In this document: piece by piece, positions 26,278 through 38,451 of the stretch
Numbering within the stretch: position 1 is the first letter of the stretch
Layout of the letters: each line of letters begins with the position of its first letter
From: Stomorhina lunata
Taxonomy: Eukaryota > Arthropoda > Insecta > Diptera > Rhiniidae
Reading direction: 5' to 3'
NCBI GenBank assembly: GCA_933228675.1
Contig: OW121744.1
Location: 117,389,600-117,453,599, forward strand
Length of the DNA: 64,000 nucleotides
Notes under the pieces: generated by a model
What the model saw: the letters and a program-made list of their open reading frames with translations, nothing else
Database searches by the model: none
Told to the model about the DNA's origin: nothing
Made by a program: the position numbers and the translations under genes

Positions 26278-27302
26278 ATGTTTGTGCTATCTTTTAACCA
26301 CCACTGTTATTCTCAAACTTTAACACACATTTTGTTTTCTTTCTGTTATGTTATTTTAAAATCAAAATTAAAAACATGAAACCAATCTAGTGGAGAATTT
26401 TATAAATAGTTTTTATATGTTTGCATATTTTTTACCAATGTCCTGTTAGTCCCAGAACTTGTAATAATCATGTGGATTGTTTCAACAATGATAAACGAAG
26501 TGTTGACCAATATTCAAAAAACAAGACAAGAAAAACTCTATACAAATTAATGCTTTTTATACCCAAAATAATAATTTATGTAAATTATAAGAAATAAACA
26601 AATCAACCCAAAACAAAATCCTTAAACACTCATACACACAAACATATAAGTTACAAGGATATGGCAGCAGTTGAAGTCGACATAAATCAAATTCTGATAT
26701 GGGACAAATGAAATATTTGTGTAAATGGATGAACAAGTTATAAAAATCCATTTAGCAAACATGTTATTTTAAACAAACTAATGAGTATGTGGTCAAAAGA
26801 GGTCCGGCATCTTGTTCCATATCACACCAGAGATGCTGTCCTGTATCGTAATATCAATTTGTTTTGTCCTATATTTTTCATGGTCAAGAACAAGAATGAA
26901 AACATGTTTGGAGTCAGGTTTCTTATCAAACATATTTGTACCTAGTCACAAGATATCCTTTAAAGGATAAAACGTATGTGGTTTGGTTTTTGGAAAATTG
27001 TGATGAAAAGTTGTTTAAAAGTGTTTGTGTGTTCCCATTTCAATGAAACATATTGGTCTTATGGTCATATAGTTTTTGTTAAAGGATTATTTCCAAATGC
27101 ACACATGAACCGTTTGGGGGTGGAGGGTCATGGTTAAAAAAGTGTAGTGTCCGGTTTGAAAATAATTAATCTTTTAATTGTTTACACTCACTGGCCCATG
27201 CTCACACATGCACATGTGATTTGATAAGTTAAATGTCAAATTTTAAAGGGGTTTAAGTTTTATAAAAGTTTCACAACTTTTTAAAGTAAACTTTTTAAAG
27301 GA
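26278..27302. other. Non-coding spacer between two arrays of the GTTATCGATAAC satellite
   Basis: About 1 kb of single-copy-looking A+T-rich DNA. No gene or repeat is seen. Confidence 0.55.
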
Positions 27303-28710
27303 AAGTTATCTATAACTTAACTTTAACATAGAAAATAATCGTTATCTTTAGTTCTTCATAGAAAAGTTATCGATAATTTTAGTTTTTTATATAAAAGAGT
27401 TATCGATAAATTTGGTTTTCCATAGAAAATTTATCGATAACTTTAGTTTCCCATAGAAAAGTTAGCGATAACTTTCGTTTTTCATAAAAAAGTTTTCTAT
27501 ACAAAAATTATTGATGACTTTGGTTGTTCATAGAAACTTTTCTCTTGAAAAGTTATCGATAACTTTACTTTTCTCTACAAAAGTTATCGATAACTTTACT
27601 TTTCTCTACAAAAGCTATCAAAAACTTTACTTTTCACCTGAAAAGTTGTCAATTATTATCGATAACTTTACTTTTCCCTAGAAAAGGTTTCGATAACTTT
27701 ACTTTTCCCTAGAAAAGGTTTCGATAACTTTACTTTTCCTGAGAAAAGATATCGAAAACTTTGTTTTTCCACAGAAAAGTTATCGATAACTTTGCTTTTC
27801 CATAGAAAAGTTATCGATAACTTTACTTTTTTCTAGAAAAGTTATCGATAAATTGACTTTTCTTTAGAAAAGTTATCGATAACTTTACTTTTCTCTAGAA
27901 AAGTTGTCGATAACTTTACTTTTCTCTAGAAAAGTTATCGATAACTTTACTTTTCTCTAGAAAAGTTATCGATAACTTTACTTTTCTTTACAAAAGCTAT
28001 CGAAAACTTTACTTTTCTCCTGAAAAGTTGTCAATTACTTTAATTTTCTCTAGAAAAATTATTGATAACCTTACTTTTCCCTAGAAAAGTTATCGATAAC
28101 TTTACTTTTTCGTAGAAAAGAAATCGATAGCTTTGTTTTTCAATAGAAAAGTTATCGATATCTTTGCTTTTCCATAGAAAAGTTGTCGATGACTTTACTT
28201 TTCTCTAGAAAGGTTATCGATAACTTTACTTTTCTCTAGAAAAGTTATCGATAACTTTACTTTCTTTTAGAAAGGTTATCGACAACTTTACTTTTCTCTA
28301 GAAAAGTTATCGATAATTCACTTTTGTCTAGAAAAGCTATCGATAACTTTACTTTTCTCTAGAAAAGTAATCGATAACTTTACTTTTCTCTAGAAAAGTT
28401 ATCGATAACATTACTTTTCTTTAGAAAAGTTATCGATAACTTTACTTTTCTCTAGAAAAGTTATCGATAACTTTACTTTTCTCTAGAAAAGTTATCGATA
28501 ACTTTACTTTTCTCTAGAAAAGTTATCGATAACTTTACTTTTCTCTAGAAAAGTTATCGATTACTTAACTTTTGTCAAGAATTCTAAATTATTTTCTATA
28601 GAAATTATGGTTTGCTTTAAAAACATTATCGATTTCTTTACTTGCCTAAGGAAAAGTGGTCGATAACTTAACTCTTTCATTAAAAAGTTATCGATTACTT
28701 TGCTCTTTCA
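27303..28710. repeat. 31-bp satellite with GTTATCGATAAC palindrome, array 2
   Basis: Same unit and orientation as the 25.3-kb array, about 45 units. Units from 28200 to 28560 are nearly perfect, whereas 27303-27530 and 28560-28710 are diverged, so the centre-right part expanded most recently. Degenerate stray units also lie outside at 31255-31345. The dyad-rich design, two palindromes per unit, could form cruciforms or a dense series of dimeric protein sites. Confidence 0.93.
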
Positions 28711-30641
28711 TATCATTGTCATTTTATTCTTAATTTCTGCTTTAATTTCCTTTAATTTAAATAAACTTTTATCATTCAAAGACAAAATACAACAAACTCA
28801 AAATAACAAGACAAGGGTCCCTTGTCCCCATTTCACTATAAGTTTTATATGCAATTGTTTATAAAAGTAAAAGTTTGAACAGGTCCTTAAGCAAAAGGTT
28901 TCATGCATAAGTGTCTTAAGTTGTTTTTCGACTATTGTTATCTATTGCCTGTGACATATGCTAATTAAGCAATTAGTCATATATTATACGAAAAACTCCT
29001 TTTCATAAATATTCACATGTAAAAAGGATCTTGAGAAATGCTTAGGAAATCAGATAGTTTTTGAAAGCACAAAAGTTTATTCAAGGTTACTTAACTTTTT
29101 AGTTTTACAAAAAAAAAAATCTACTCATATGACCAAAAGGGATTTAAAACAACATCATGTGTTCTCTTTCATATCCTGCAAATAAAAGGACTTGTCTTAA
29201 TGAAATTCTTTAAAATTCTATCTTTTACTTAAAATTTTCTTATTTCATAAAGTCGTCTTATGGGTATTTTATGTGGTTGTTTCTTCATCAAAAACGTCTG
29301 TCAACTGTTTGATAAGTAGAAAAAGGACTCCTTTTGCATATGTTGGAGTTGGAAAGTCTTGTAAGATTTCTTGAGATGATTAAATATGACATTGAAATGG
29401 AAATAGAATTATTATCTTAAAACAATAATAAACTTGCAATATGTTTGTTATTGTTAGGTATAAATCATATGGGATATGTGTGACAGTGAGTTTGTCCTTT
29501 TATGGGCTAGACTGAAGACTGATCCTAAGGAATGTTATTTCCTTTTGTGGTTACAAATAGAAAAGCTGAGAAATATGCAATATAAGATTTCATAAGTTTT
29601 TGTAAAAAAGTTGATAAATTCTTTGGCTAAATATTGTTTTAAACAAATCAAATTTAATTTAAAATAAATTTAAAGGACTTTTTTAAATTTAATTAAATTT
29701 CTTATTTTTTTTTTTTTTTTTTGCAAAATTTTATATTAAATTTACCACAATTTTTTAAACCAACATCTCATTATTATTCCTAGTTAAAAATTTAAATATG
29801 ACACTTGTTTTCTTAAAACATTTTTTTTTCGTGCCTCAAACACAATCATTTTTGACAGTTTTGTTAAACTAAACTCACAGTTTTGTCTCACGAAATGCTT
29901 ATCCTGCTTTCTGTTATCCTTCACATTTTACAGAGTTGGTGTTGGATGCAACAGCAAAAAGAATATTGTCATGAAAAATTCATGTTTATTTATTTCTGAC
30001 TTTAGTTTTCTTTTTTTCACTTTTTTTCTACCAAATATTTGATACAAAATTTCAGCATTTGAAATCCTTGTTATGTTTTTCTCACACTCATGTGTTGTCA
30101 GGATATAGCAATGCAATGCAGCCAATACAATGTCGTACTTATCCCTGTTTGATATGCTTTAAATTGCAAAATATTTTTGCATCCTTAGTGTATGCTTTAG
30201 TTTTTTTCTTTTTGTCTAGATTATGCTAAAAATTGTTTATTTTTTGTTTTAAATTTTTTGTTGTTGTATATTTAGTGTCTTGATATCTGGCAGCATTATT
30301 TTAAGTGCTGCAGTTTGTATCCCTGCTCGATTTAGAAGAAGGTCCTTTTGCCTTTGGCAAAATAATCTTAATCGACGTGTGATTGCAGTTTATCTTAACA
30401 AAGTGTGGACTTCACTTTGTTTCAGTCTTTAGGAGGTTTTTCTATCTGTCTGCCTGAGTATTAAAAGTGTTTGAAGAGCATCATTATTATTTGGTTATTT
30501 TAAGTGTGAAATATGTTGACATTTGATTCTGAATTATTGATGTTTGATGGTTGAATTTCAAATAGAAAAGAAGTAAATTATTTAAGCAACATTTTGAAGG
30601 TATAAAGCAAAGGGCAACTACAATTTCAAAGGAAAACGATT
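28711..30641. other. Non-coding A+T-rich stretch
   Basis: No gene seen. A T run is at about 29706-29722. The frame 29928-30125 on the minus strand shows no motif. Confidence 0.55.
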
Positions 30642-30920
30642 GGGGCCAAATTTCCCCCATTCGATATCGATCGAAATGTATGATATTTCAGTAGCATTTG
30701 TGTAGCATAATTTAAGGATAATCTAAATAATATATAATATATTAGATACACTACATTGTAACTTATTAATCAAAAATTACCCGAACGAATATGTTTACAT
30801 ATCAATTTTTAATAAACTTTTTGTATAGTAATTTATTTTGAAAATCCCTAAAGTATGTTACACAATATTTGCTTAAAATTCTGAGTTTTCGATCGATATC
30901 AAACGCGGCGATTTGTTCTC
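30642..30920. mobile_element. ~280-bp inverted-repeat element, first of a tandem pair
   Basis: Left end GGGGCCAAATTTCCCCCATT then CGATATCGATCGAAATG; right end read inverted gives AAATCGCCGCGTTTGATATC then GATCGAAAA. The inner part shares TTTGTGTAGCATA, AATCTAAATAATATATAA and AAATCCCTAAAGTATGTTAC with the other family members. Confidence 0.8.
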
Positions 30921-30930
30921 AGAATCAAAA

Positions 30931-31217
30931 ATTGAATTCTATCGATCGAAATGTAAGATATTTCAGAAACATTTGTGTAGCATACTTTTAGGCAAATCTA
31001 AATAGTATATAACAGAAAAGGTTCACAGCATTGTAACTTATGTGTCAAAAGTTCCCTGATAGTAAAAGAACTTCATTTAAACTAATTGTTTTGACAAACA
31101 ACCGGATATGTTTAGATATAAAATTTTATAAAATTTTTTGCAAAAGAAATTATTTTGAATAATATTTGCTAAAAGGTCTGAGTTTTTGATCGATATCGAA
31201 TGCGTTCATTTGGCCCC
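30931..31217. mobile_element. ~285-bp inverted-repeat element, second of a tandem pair
   Basis: It starts TTGAATTCTATCGATCGAAA and ends at a well-kept TTCATTTGGCCCC. Only about 10 bp separate it from the preceding copy and both have the same orientation. The inner AAGATATTTCAGAAACATTT block is best preserved here. The pair may be a tandem duplication or two insertions into one target. Confidence 0.78.
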
Positions 31218-34200
31218 TGTTTAATAGAAAAATTGCTTTTTATATAGAAAATATAGATCGAGTTATCGATTAAACAAAAAAGTTATAGAATAGGAAAGTT
31301 CTTACAAACATTTCTTAAGAATAGCAAAGTTGTCGATAATTTCTAAGGTTTTGTTTGATATGCTAATTTTATCTGTCTGGTCTCAGGTTGAGAAAATTTC
31401 TGACCCTCCCATTAAACCGGTGGAAATTCGAATTTGTTTATTTGTCCTACAAATTATAACTATCATTATCAATTCCCTGACTGATTAAACATGTAACACG
31501 TGTCCTTAATATTTATTTCTTCTATGTTTTTTCTTCCCTTTTTTAATTCTTAATGAAAATGACATGTTTTCGTCATGGTTTTCCATTTTTTCTGTTGTTC
31601 TGAGTTTCCTTAATTAACGCAACAAATTTGTTTTACTAAACTAAAAAAATCTAGAAAAAAAAAGCAAAGGAGTTTCCTGTAAATAAAACCTCGTAATTTT
31701 TTAGAGAAAAATATTAATATCAAAAAGGAAGAGGGTGGTTTAAAAAAATTGTTTGTTAGGTTTTTTTTAGAGAAAAATGGAAAGAATCGTTTTAAAGACA
31801 TTCAAATAATTAGACATAAAAGAAATATGTTACATGTGACTTGACCTACTTTTAAATACAGCCTTAAGGTAGGCTAGATTTTAAGGAATTTTAATTAAAT
31901 CATATAAGAGTTCGAATAAGAAGAATTTTAAAATATTTCTTATGAGATATATTTAAGAGGAAAATTTAATTGAATATCTGTTTATAAGAGAATTAAATTA
32001 AAATTACTTTTTGCAGCCTTAAATTAGGCAATAAATATTAAAGTTCAAAGAGCCTTGACTTAGACTTTGTTTATAAAAGTTCAAAAAGCCTTAAGTTAGA
32101 CTTGTGTTTATTAAAGAAAAACTGTATATAAGATGTTTAAAATGGCAAAATAGTTTCGTAACTAATAAATTGTAAAAATTATGTCAGAATTATATCAGAA
32201 TTTTTGATAAGGATTTTAATTCTAGTTATCGATTTCAATTACTTTAATGTTCATAAATATTTTTTATCTTTATATCTTACTTTTGATTCTATGTTCATAA
32301 CTTTTTTTTTGTACTCGTATATTTTGAATTTTTTAGTAATTTTTTAAACAATCAGGAAAATTTATGTCTAAAGAAAAGTGACAGGAAAAAAACATATCAC
32401 TGGTATTAAAAATATTAATATCAAATTGCGGAGACACTTTGACAAAAGAAGTAATTTTTATTATTATTTCGCTGTTTTACATTCTTTTGGCAAACTCCCC
32501 CCTTTTTAAGGCATAAAATTTGGCTAAGCCAAAATTTTTAAAGGAAATGAAAAGAATCCTATGACAAAAAGTATTATATTAGAAAATTAAAGGATCATCA
32601 AGAAATAATCAAAAACAAGTGTGTTTGTCTTTCAGGAATAACAAATATAGTAATTTCTTATTAGAAGGACACCTAACCCCAATTTAAAGAATTATTCGAT
32701 AAGACGAATTTATTCTGCTTTAATCATATTAAGACTTTAATTATATTTCTTTACTAGATTTTTGACAAAAAATTTAAAACCTTCGGCTGCACACAGAGAC
32801 TGCAGCCAAATTTAATAGACCTGACTAAAATCATCACAAATTCACATTTTCAACTTTCTCTTTAGGGAATCGCAAATTTTCACCAAAAACGAAACAATTC
32901 ATTTTTATTATATTCACGATTTCGAACACAAAAAATAAGAAATAAAAAATTGCTGCAAAGAATCCCCAAGTAGGTTAAGCTTCCTCATGGTTAGCATTTC
33001 TTTGGGGCTGATAATGGCATTGGTTTGTGTTGGTTGCATTTAAAATTTGGTAATATTTTGTTTTATTTTATTTCTCTAGATTTTCAATTATATCCTCAAA
33101 ATGTTCCAGACTCCACTAGGAACAAAAACAAAAAACGGAGTATAAACCAAAATGCGACAAATTAATGTACAACCGCTTGTTGACATTATGTCTTGTCAAC
33201 AGAATGTCTGCGGTTTGGATTTGTTTTAATTTTGTTTTATTAATTTTTTTTTTGTGTTTTGTTGCTATTGTTTAAGGAAATTGATCTGAAAAGCCTTGAA
33301 AATGTAGAGGAAAAATGCAAAAATTTTATGAATGCATTTTCCAAAAAGGTGTTGGGTGAAAAGTAACTACGACTACATACATTCATAAACTCTAATGAAT
33401 CAATTCACTAGTTGTCGTAAATAGTATAATTGTCATATGTGAATTATTCGTTGAATACCACAATAATATAATTAGCCAATTCACAGTCTCTGCTATTGTG
33501 TGCTATTGTCCTATTGTCATAAATATTTATGACTGTCATAAAAATTTTGTTGGTATTTCCCATTAAAAAATATTATATGACAATATCACTTTGAAACCTA
33601 CGTGCTATTTAAGTCAGTGATGCCACGCTCATATTTAAGCGTTTTTTTGTTTGAAAAAATTGGCATGATTGATCTTATCATATGTTTTCTGTTGACAGAA
33701 AATTTCGCACCAAAATTAAAACAAAAACAATTACGATTTTTTTTTAACAAAAAAATCGAAATCAAATACATAATACAAATTTGGAAATTGAATCTAACAA
33801 TGTGGTAAGTTCTTGTTGTTTTTCTTTTTCTGTGTAGTAGTATGACGTCTATCAAAATATACAATGGTTAATATACGACAGGTGTTCACAGTATTGCTAT
33901 TTGACCCTAAATAGCACTTTAAGATTTAGCACTTTAGCAGACATAGTGAATTGGCTAAATGTATTGATAATTTAGTATTATAATACCCTACACAACTATA
34001 GGTGGTATTTTAGGCATTTCGATGTTCTGACTGCTTGTAGGATGCTGTCAAATTATTAATTTCCTCAGCATACACAACAACATTAGCACGGCGTCGATGT
34101 AAAATAAATTAAATTGGCTGTAGAACCAAATACTTAAACAATGCATCTAAATGGCAATGAATGGCGTAGCTTCACCGTTCTAAAAATAGATACGACGTGC

Positions 34201-34589
34201 AATACAGTGACTTTTCATCTCTTTACTGTTCCTTTCCAAAGAATTGATTATATTTAGATCATCTTGGAAAACGGTCGATTGTTTGTTTTATTGGGTATCC
34301 AACAGGAACAAATTTATTTACAACTATTGTACAAGAACGTCTCTATTTCACAATATCACAATCTATATTATCAGATTACGCTCTGCATCGATATTTTATG
34401 GCATAACAGCCAATTTTGGACTATTCTGGACTTCACGGAGTTAGTCAGCAACTATGGCCACGTTTAAATTTATTTTACAAGGAATATACTCAGGTTTTAA
34501 TGGGGCCTTATAGCTATTGAACGTTGTAAAAATTATATAACGAAAGCCTTCTCTTGTACCTGTAGTAACTGAACCTCTTCTCTTCCCAC
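31218..34589. other. Non-coding stretch
   Basis: Stray degenerate units of the GTTATCGATAAC satellite occur at about 31255-31345 (GAGTTATCGATTAAAC, AAGTTGTCGATAAT). Otherwise I see nothing. Overlapping opposite-strand frames at 33598-33864 and frames at 34244-34467 have no recognisable similarity. Confidence 0.55.
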
Positions 34590-35556
34590 ACTGTGAAGTT
34601 TTTTGTTAAAACCTTTTTCAACACGAACAACTTTTCTGTAGAAAACTCTTTCCACACCGACAACTTTTCTATAGAACACTCTTTATGCACCGAAAACTTT
34701 TCTTCCCACACCGACAACTTTTCTATAGAAAATTCTTCCCACACCGACAACTTTTCTATAGAAAACTCTTCCCATACCGACAATTTTTCTATAGAAAACT
34801 CTTCCCACACCTTCAAATTTTTAATATAAAACTCTTCCCATACCGACAACTTTTCTATAGGAAACTCTTCCCAGACCGACAACTTTTCTGTAGAAAACTC
34901 TTCCCACACCGACAACTTTTCTATAGACAACTTTTCTATAGAAAAATCTTCCCACATCGACAACTTTTCTATAGAAAACTCTTACCACACCTTCAGCATT
35001 TTTACAGAAAACTTTCCCTCACCGACAACTTTTCTATAGAAAACTATTCCCACACCTTCAACTTTTTTACAGAAAACTTTCCCACACCGACAACTTTTCT
35101 ATAGAAAACTCTTCCCACACCTTCAACTTTTCAGTATAAAACTCTTCCCATACCGACAACTTTTCTATAGGAAACTCTACTCACACCGACAACTTTTTTG
35201 TAGGAAACTCTTCCCAGACAGACAACTTTTCTGTAGAAACTCTTCCCCACCGATTACTTTTCTATAGAAAACTCTTCCCACACCAACAACTTTTCTATAA
35301 AAAACTTTTACCACACCAACAACTTTTCTATAGAAAACTCTTCCCACACCGACAACTTTTCTATAGAAAACTCTTCCCACACCAACAACTTTTTTATAGA
35401 AAACTTTTCCCACACCGACAACTTTTCTTTAGAACACTCTTTCCACACCGACTACTTTTCTATAGAAAACATTTCTCAAACCTTCAACTTCTCTAAAGAA
35501 AACTCTTTCACACCTACAATTTTCCTATAGATAACTCTTCCCATACCTTCAACTTG
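34590..35556. repeat. 33-bp satellite ACTTTTCTATAGAAAACTC with CCCACACCGACA
   Basis: The unit consists of ACTTTTCTATAGAAAACTC followed by TTCCCACACCGACA. It carries the same TTTTCTATAGAAAA palindrome as the 21-kb array, joined to a C-rich half that is unusual for this window. Because 33 is divisible by three, frames stay open on both strands (up to 149 residues, an eleven-residue period on the minus strand with Val-Trp-Glu-Glu-Phe). I consider these by-products, though the strand-wide openness is notable. Several units vary in the linker (CCTTCAAC for CCGACAAC). Confidence 0.92.
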
Positions 35557-35570
35557 TTTTTCCTTCAACT

Positions 35571-35599
35571 CGATATCGAATCCGGCGATTTGGCCCCTG
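35571..35599. mobile_element. Terminal inverted repeat of the ~270-bp element, solitary end
   Basis: TCGATATCGAATCCGGCGAT followed by TTGGCCCC matches the conserved outer end of the elements at 30931 and 15285. No partner end with its inner sequence is present nearby. Units of the 33-bp satellite lie on both sides (34590-35556, 35715-35830). Confidence 0.75.
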
Positions 35600-35714
35600 T
35601 TTTGCAAAAGTTTTAGAATTCGTACTTCTAAACCTAATATATGGGCCCTTCTAAACAGATAAGCAGATGTCTCTTAACTTTTGTTTTAGAAAAAACTTTG
35701 CACTTTCTTAAGAA

Positions 35715-35830
35715 CGTCATTTCTTCTGACCACTTTTATATAGAAAACTCTTCCCACTTTCTATTAAAGTACTTCCCGCTGTCAACTTATCTGAAAACAT
35801 TTCCCACACTAAAAACTTTTTCATAGATAA
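35715..35830. repeat. Outlying degenerate units of the 33-bp satellite
   Basis: TTTTATATAGAAAACTCTTC followed by CCACTTT, then shorter fragments such as ACATTTCCCACACTAAAAAC, match the 34.6-35.6 kb unit. They are separated from the main array by a solitary element end at 35571-35599 and about 100 bp. Confidence 0.65.
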
Positions 35831-37588
35831 CAAAATTTCAAAATTCTTATTATAAATAAAATATCCGAGCCCTTTCAAAGGATATCGTCCATTTACAAAA
35901 ATTTTCCCCAATATATGCTAATGAACTTAAATAGTGTAATAACTCCAAAATAACAAGTTTTCCAATAGGAGAATGTTTGAAATAGCAATGGACTTAGCAG
36001 GTTTTGCATATTAAGCCGACGATATCTTAAAAGCGATCAATGGGCGTTTATATGTCATCAGGTCAAAATAGCAGCTGGTATTTTTTTAAACACAAAACTC
36101 TATTTGAATATTACTTAAAACAAATAAAGAATTGTAATTAAATTGTTAAATATTCGTTAGTCATATTTTGTTTAAACAAAAAAATGTGTTTTGAAAAAAG
36201 GTATTTTTTTCAAAACTAAACATAAAAAATGTTTGAATATTTGTTGCTATATTTAAGTCAACATATATTCACATTTTTCTACCAGATAAGATAAATTTTG
36301 TGTAATGGGAGGGAGTATATAAAACTTATTATAGAAAAAAACAGTAATAAAATTTTAGCCCACGTTAAAAGTACATTTAGTCTTAAAATTCTCTCCGATT
36401 TATTGATAAGAATTAAAATACAATATAAATTTTATCTAATCTTATCTGCGTTAGATATTACAAAATTGAAAAACGGAGAGTCAGACCAAATACGAAATAC
36501 TACCTATATGTCGTTGAGTAGAAAATAGTTGAATTAGTACGATTTTTGAAACAGGTGCTAAAGAAGGTAAAAATTAAGAAAGAAAAAATTGAGCTGAAAG
36601 CTAAAAACTAAAAAAAATTAACCAGCAAAATATTAAAAAATTTTAATAAAAAAAAGTGTTTAAATAAAAATCAAAAATAATAAAAAAAACAGTGCTGCGG
36701 TTCTATAAAAGAAAATTTAAAGCTTGATAAATTACTTACATTTTGTGCTGAAAACATGATTGAAAAAAATTCAAATTATGCGATATCTGCAAAAAAAAAG
36801 CGAAATACACTTGAACAAAAATTAATTTTAAAAGAGAAATCTGTATGATCTAAAAATATATATGCTCTAATTTGTAATTTCTTCTAAATACATAAAATAA
36901 TTTGATTTTATTCCCTGATTTCATAATATTAATTTTAAATAAGTCTAATATTAGTAATATTTTTCTATTATCTTCTTTATGACAATATTTAGTACGACTA
37001 ATATCTATTTGTATTATCTTATCGGTAGCAAAAGGGTCTTAAAATCTTATTAAAAACTTTTGTGTTTACTCAAAATATATGAAAAAATGCGATGACTATT
37101 TTATGTGAACAAGTGCAGACAGTGTTAATTTGCGCGATTTTTCTTTGAAGCACTCGTTCGCTCTCTTTCTCGCTTATTCTGTAACAAGTGTTTTAAAATT
37201 TTTGATAACATTTTACAGAAAATGGTTCAACAAAAATAATGTTTTAGATAAAATTTGTAGAAAATATGGTGAAACTTGTAAAACAGAATGAAAAAGGTGA
37301 AAACTAAGTGATTTTAAAATGTTATAAATTTTATATTATAAAGAATTTGGACAAAGAAATATTTTAACCCATTAGTCACTTTCCGGAAAAGTTAGCATTG
37401 TTTAAAGAATTTATGAACTTTGTGTTTTAGTACTTTCAATAAAATGTGAAATCCCCTTTTAGATTAGTAAACAAACGGAAGTGATGTAATATAATATTTA
37501 TGTGAAGCTTTATCAGATCAAAACTCCTGAAATAATAGCGCAGTCAATAGAAATGACCACTCCCTACTTATAAGCGAAATTAGAAAAA
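35831..37588. other. Non-coding A+T-rich stretch
   Basis: I see no gene; the 76-residue frame at 36298-36528 begins with a non-ATG-like context and has no recognisable domain. No repeats seen. Confidence 0.55.
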
Positions 37589-37719
37589 TAAAGCGCCTAA
37601 AAAAATCTCCTATCTATGATGATCAAAAATATCCAACAATGAAGATGGCCACTGTCTACTTATAAAAGAAATTTTGAAGGTTCAATCTAAAAATAAACAT
37701 GAGCTATATTCTGGAGAGT
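37589..37719. repeat. Diverged copy of part of the 526-bp repeat unit
   Basis: From AAAGCGCCTAAAAAAATCTC to AACATGAGCTATATTCTGGA the sequence matches, with scattered differences, the beginning of the unit part at 38050-38190 and 38576-38716. A SINE begins immediately after it at 37720. So an older duplicate existed before the SINE arrived or the recent duplication occurred. Confidence 0.75.
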
Positions 37720-38020
37720 GAACCGCGGTGGTATAGCAGGTTAGTCATCCGCCTAGCATACCAGAGGTCCCAAGTTTGATCCCCGGCCGGACCAACTTGA
37801 AAAAATAAATTTTCAAAAAAGCGGTTCATCTGATTATTTAGCTGGCCACTGGTTATTGAGTATTAGGTTATGTAAAACTTCTCTAACTAATGCATTTGCC
37901 GTTCGAAACCGGAGTTAAAACGTAGGTCTAAAACGTAGTGTCTAAAAATAGAATCGGATGCAGCTCATTGTCTGAGAGAAGTACCCCTTGTTCCAATTGA
38001 AATGTAGTAGGAGTTATGTA
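37720..38020 (+). mobile_element. tRNA-derived SINE, copy 2
   Basis: The tRNA-like head starts GAACCGCGGTGGTATAGCAG (A-box-like) and continues with CCGCCTAGCATACCAGAGGT and B-box-like AGTTTGATCCC, then GGCCGGACC. The body contains GGTTATTGAGTATTAGG, CTAACTAATGCATTTGCCG and ends CCTTGTTCCAATTGAAATG then TAGTAGGAGTTATG. Its last third lies inside the 526-bp tandem duplication, so a second partial copy exists at 38452-38546. The flanks GGAGAG and GGAAAGAG might be remnants of a target duplication, but this is weak. Confidence 0.85.
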
Positions 38021-38451
38021 TATTTATTTTGGAAAGAGTTTAATCATAAAGAGATAGCGCCTGAAAAAGTCTCCCATATATGATGGTCAATAATATCCAA
38101 TAATAAAGTTGGCCACACTCTATTGATAAGAGAAATTGTGAAGGTTCAATCCAAAAATAAACATGAGCTATATTTCGGAGAGATTTAAATCGGAAAGAGT
38201 TCTTGACTGTAAAGAAGTCTCCATCCAAGCTATACATCTCTACAGAGATGTATAGCACCCTTTTGACGTGCAACATTGGGACCTTCATCCCAATGTTACA
38301 GGAACTTCATTTGGAGATTTTATTAAAATAACTCGTCTTGATGGGAAATACTAGTAATATCCAGCATCAGGTACTGATTTCTTAGTTCTTACATTCTGTA
38401 ATGTTTTTTCGATGCTTAAAACATCTTAAGTGCTATGTCGATGGGTGATGA
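37926..38451. repeat. 526-bp tandem duplication, unit 1
   Basis: Starts GTCTAAAACGTAGTGTC in the distal part of the SINE and runs to GATGGGTGATGA. By eye it is identical to 38452-38977. It holds two perfect hairpins: a 13-bp stem GCTATACATCTCT with loop AC at 38229-38256, and a 10-bp stem AACATTGGGA with loop CCTTCA at 38272-38297. An 82-codon minus-strand frame (38040-38288) spans this region but resembles no family I know. Confidence 0.93.

Noticed and set aside
25337..28710. Heat-shock element array (TTC..GAA) in the TTTTCTCTAGAAAA half
   Set aside because: Most units have TTC and GAA separated by four bases rather than the two required, so a heat-shock element is not supported except in a few variants.
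33598..33864. Overlapping open frames on both strands
   Set aside because: Short, A+T-driven and without family resemblance on either strand.
34514..35413. Frames of 78-149 residues on both strands with an eleven-residue period
   Set aside because: The 33-bp unit is a multiple of three and lacks stops in several frames. Openness on both strands points to repeat structure, not a gene.
37720..37800. Functional tRNA gene
   Set aside because: The anticodon stem does not pair, the acceptor stem is not closed, and the sequence continues as a SINE body present in three copies.
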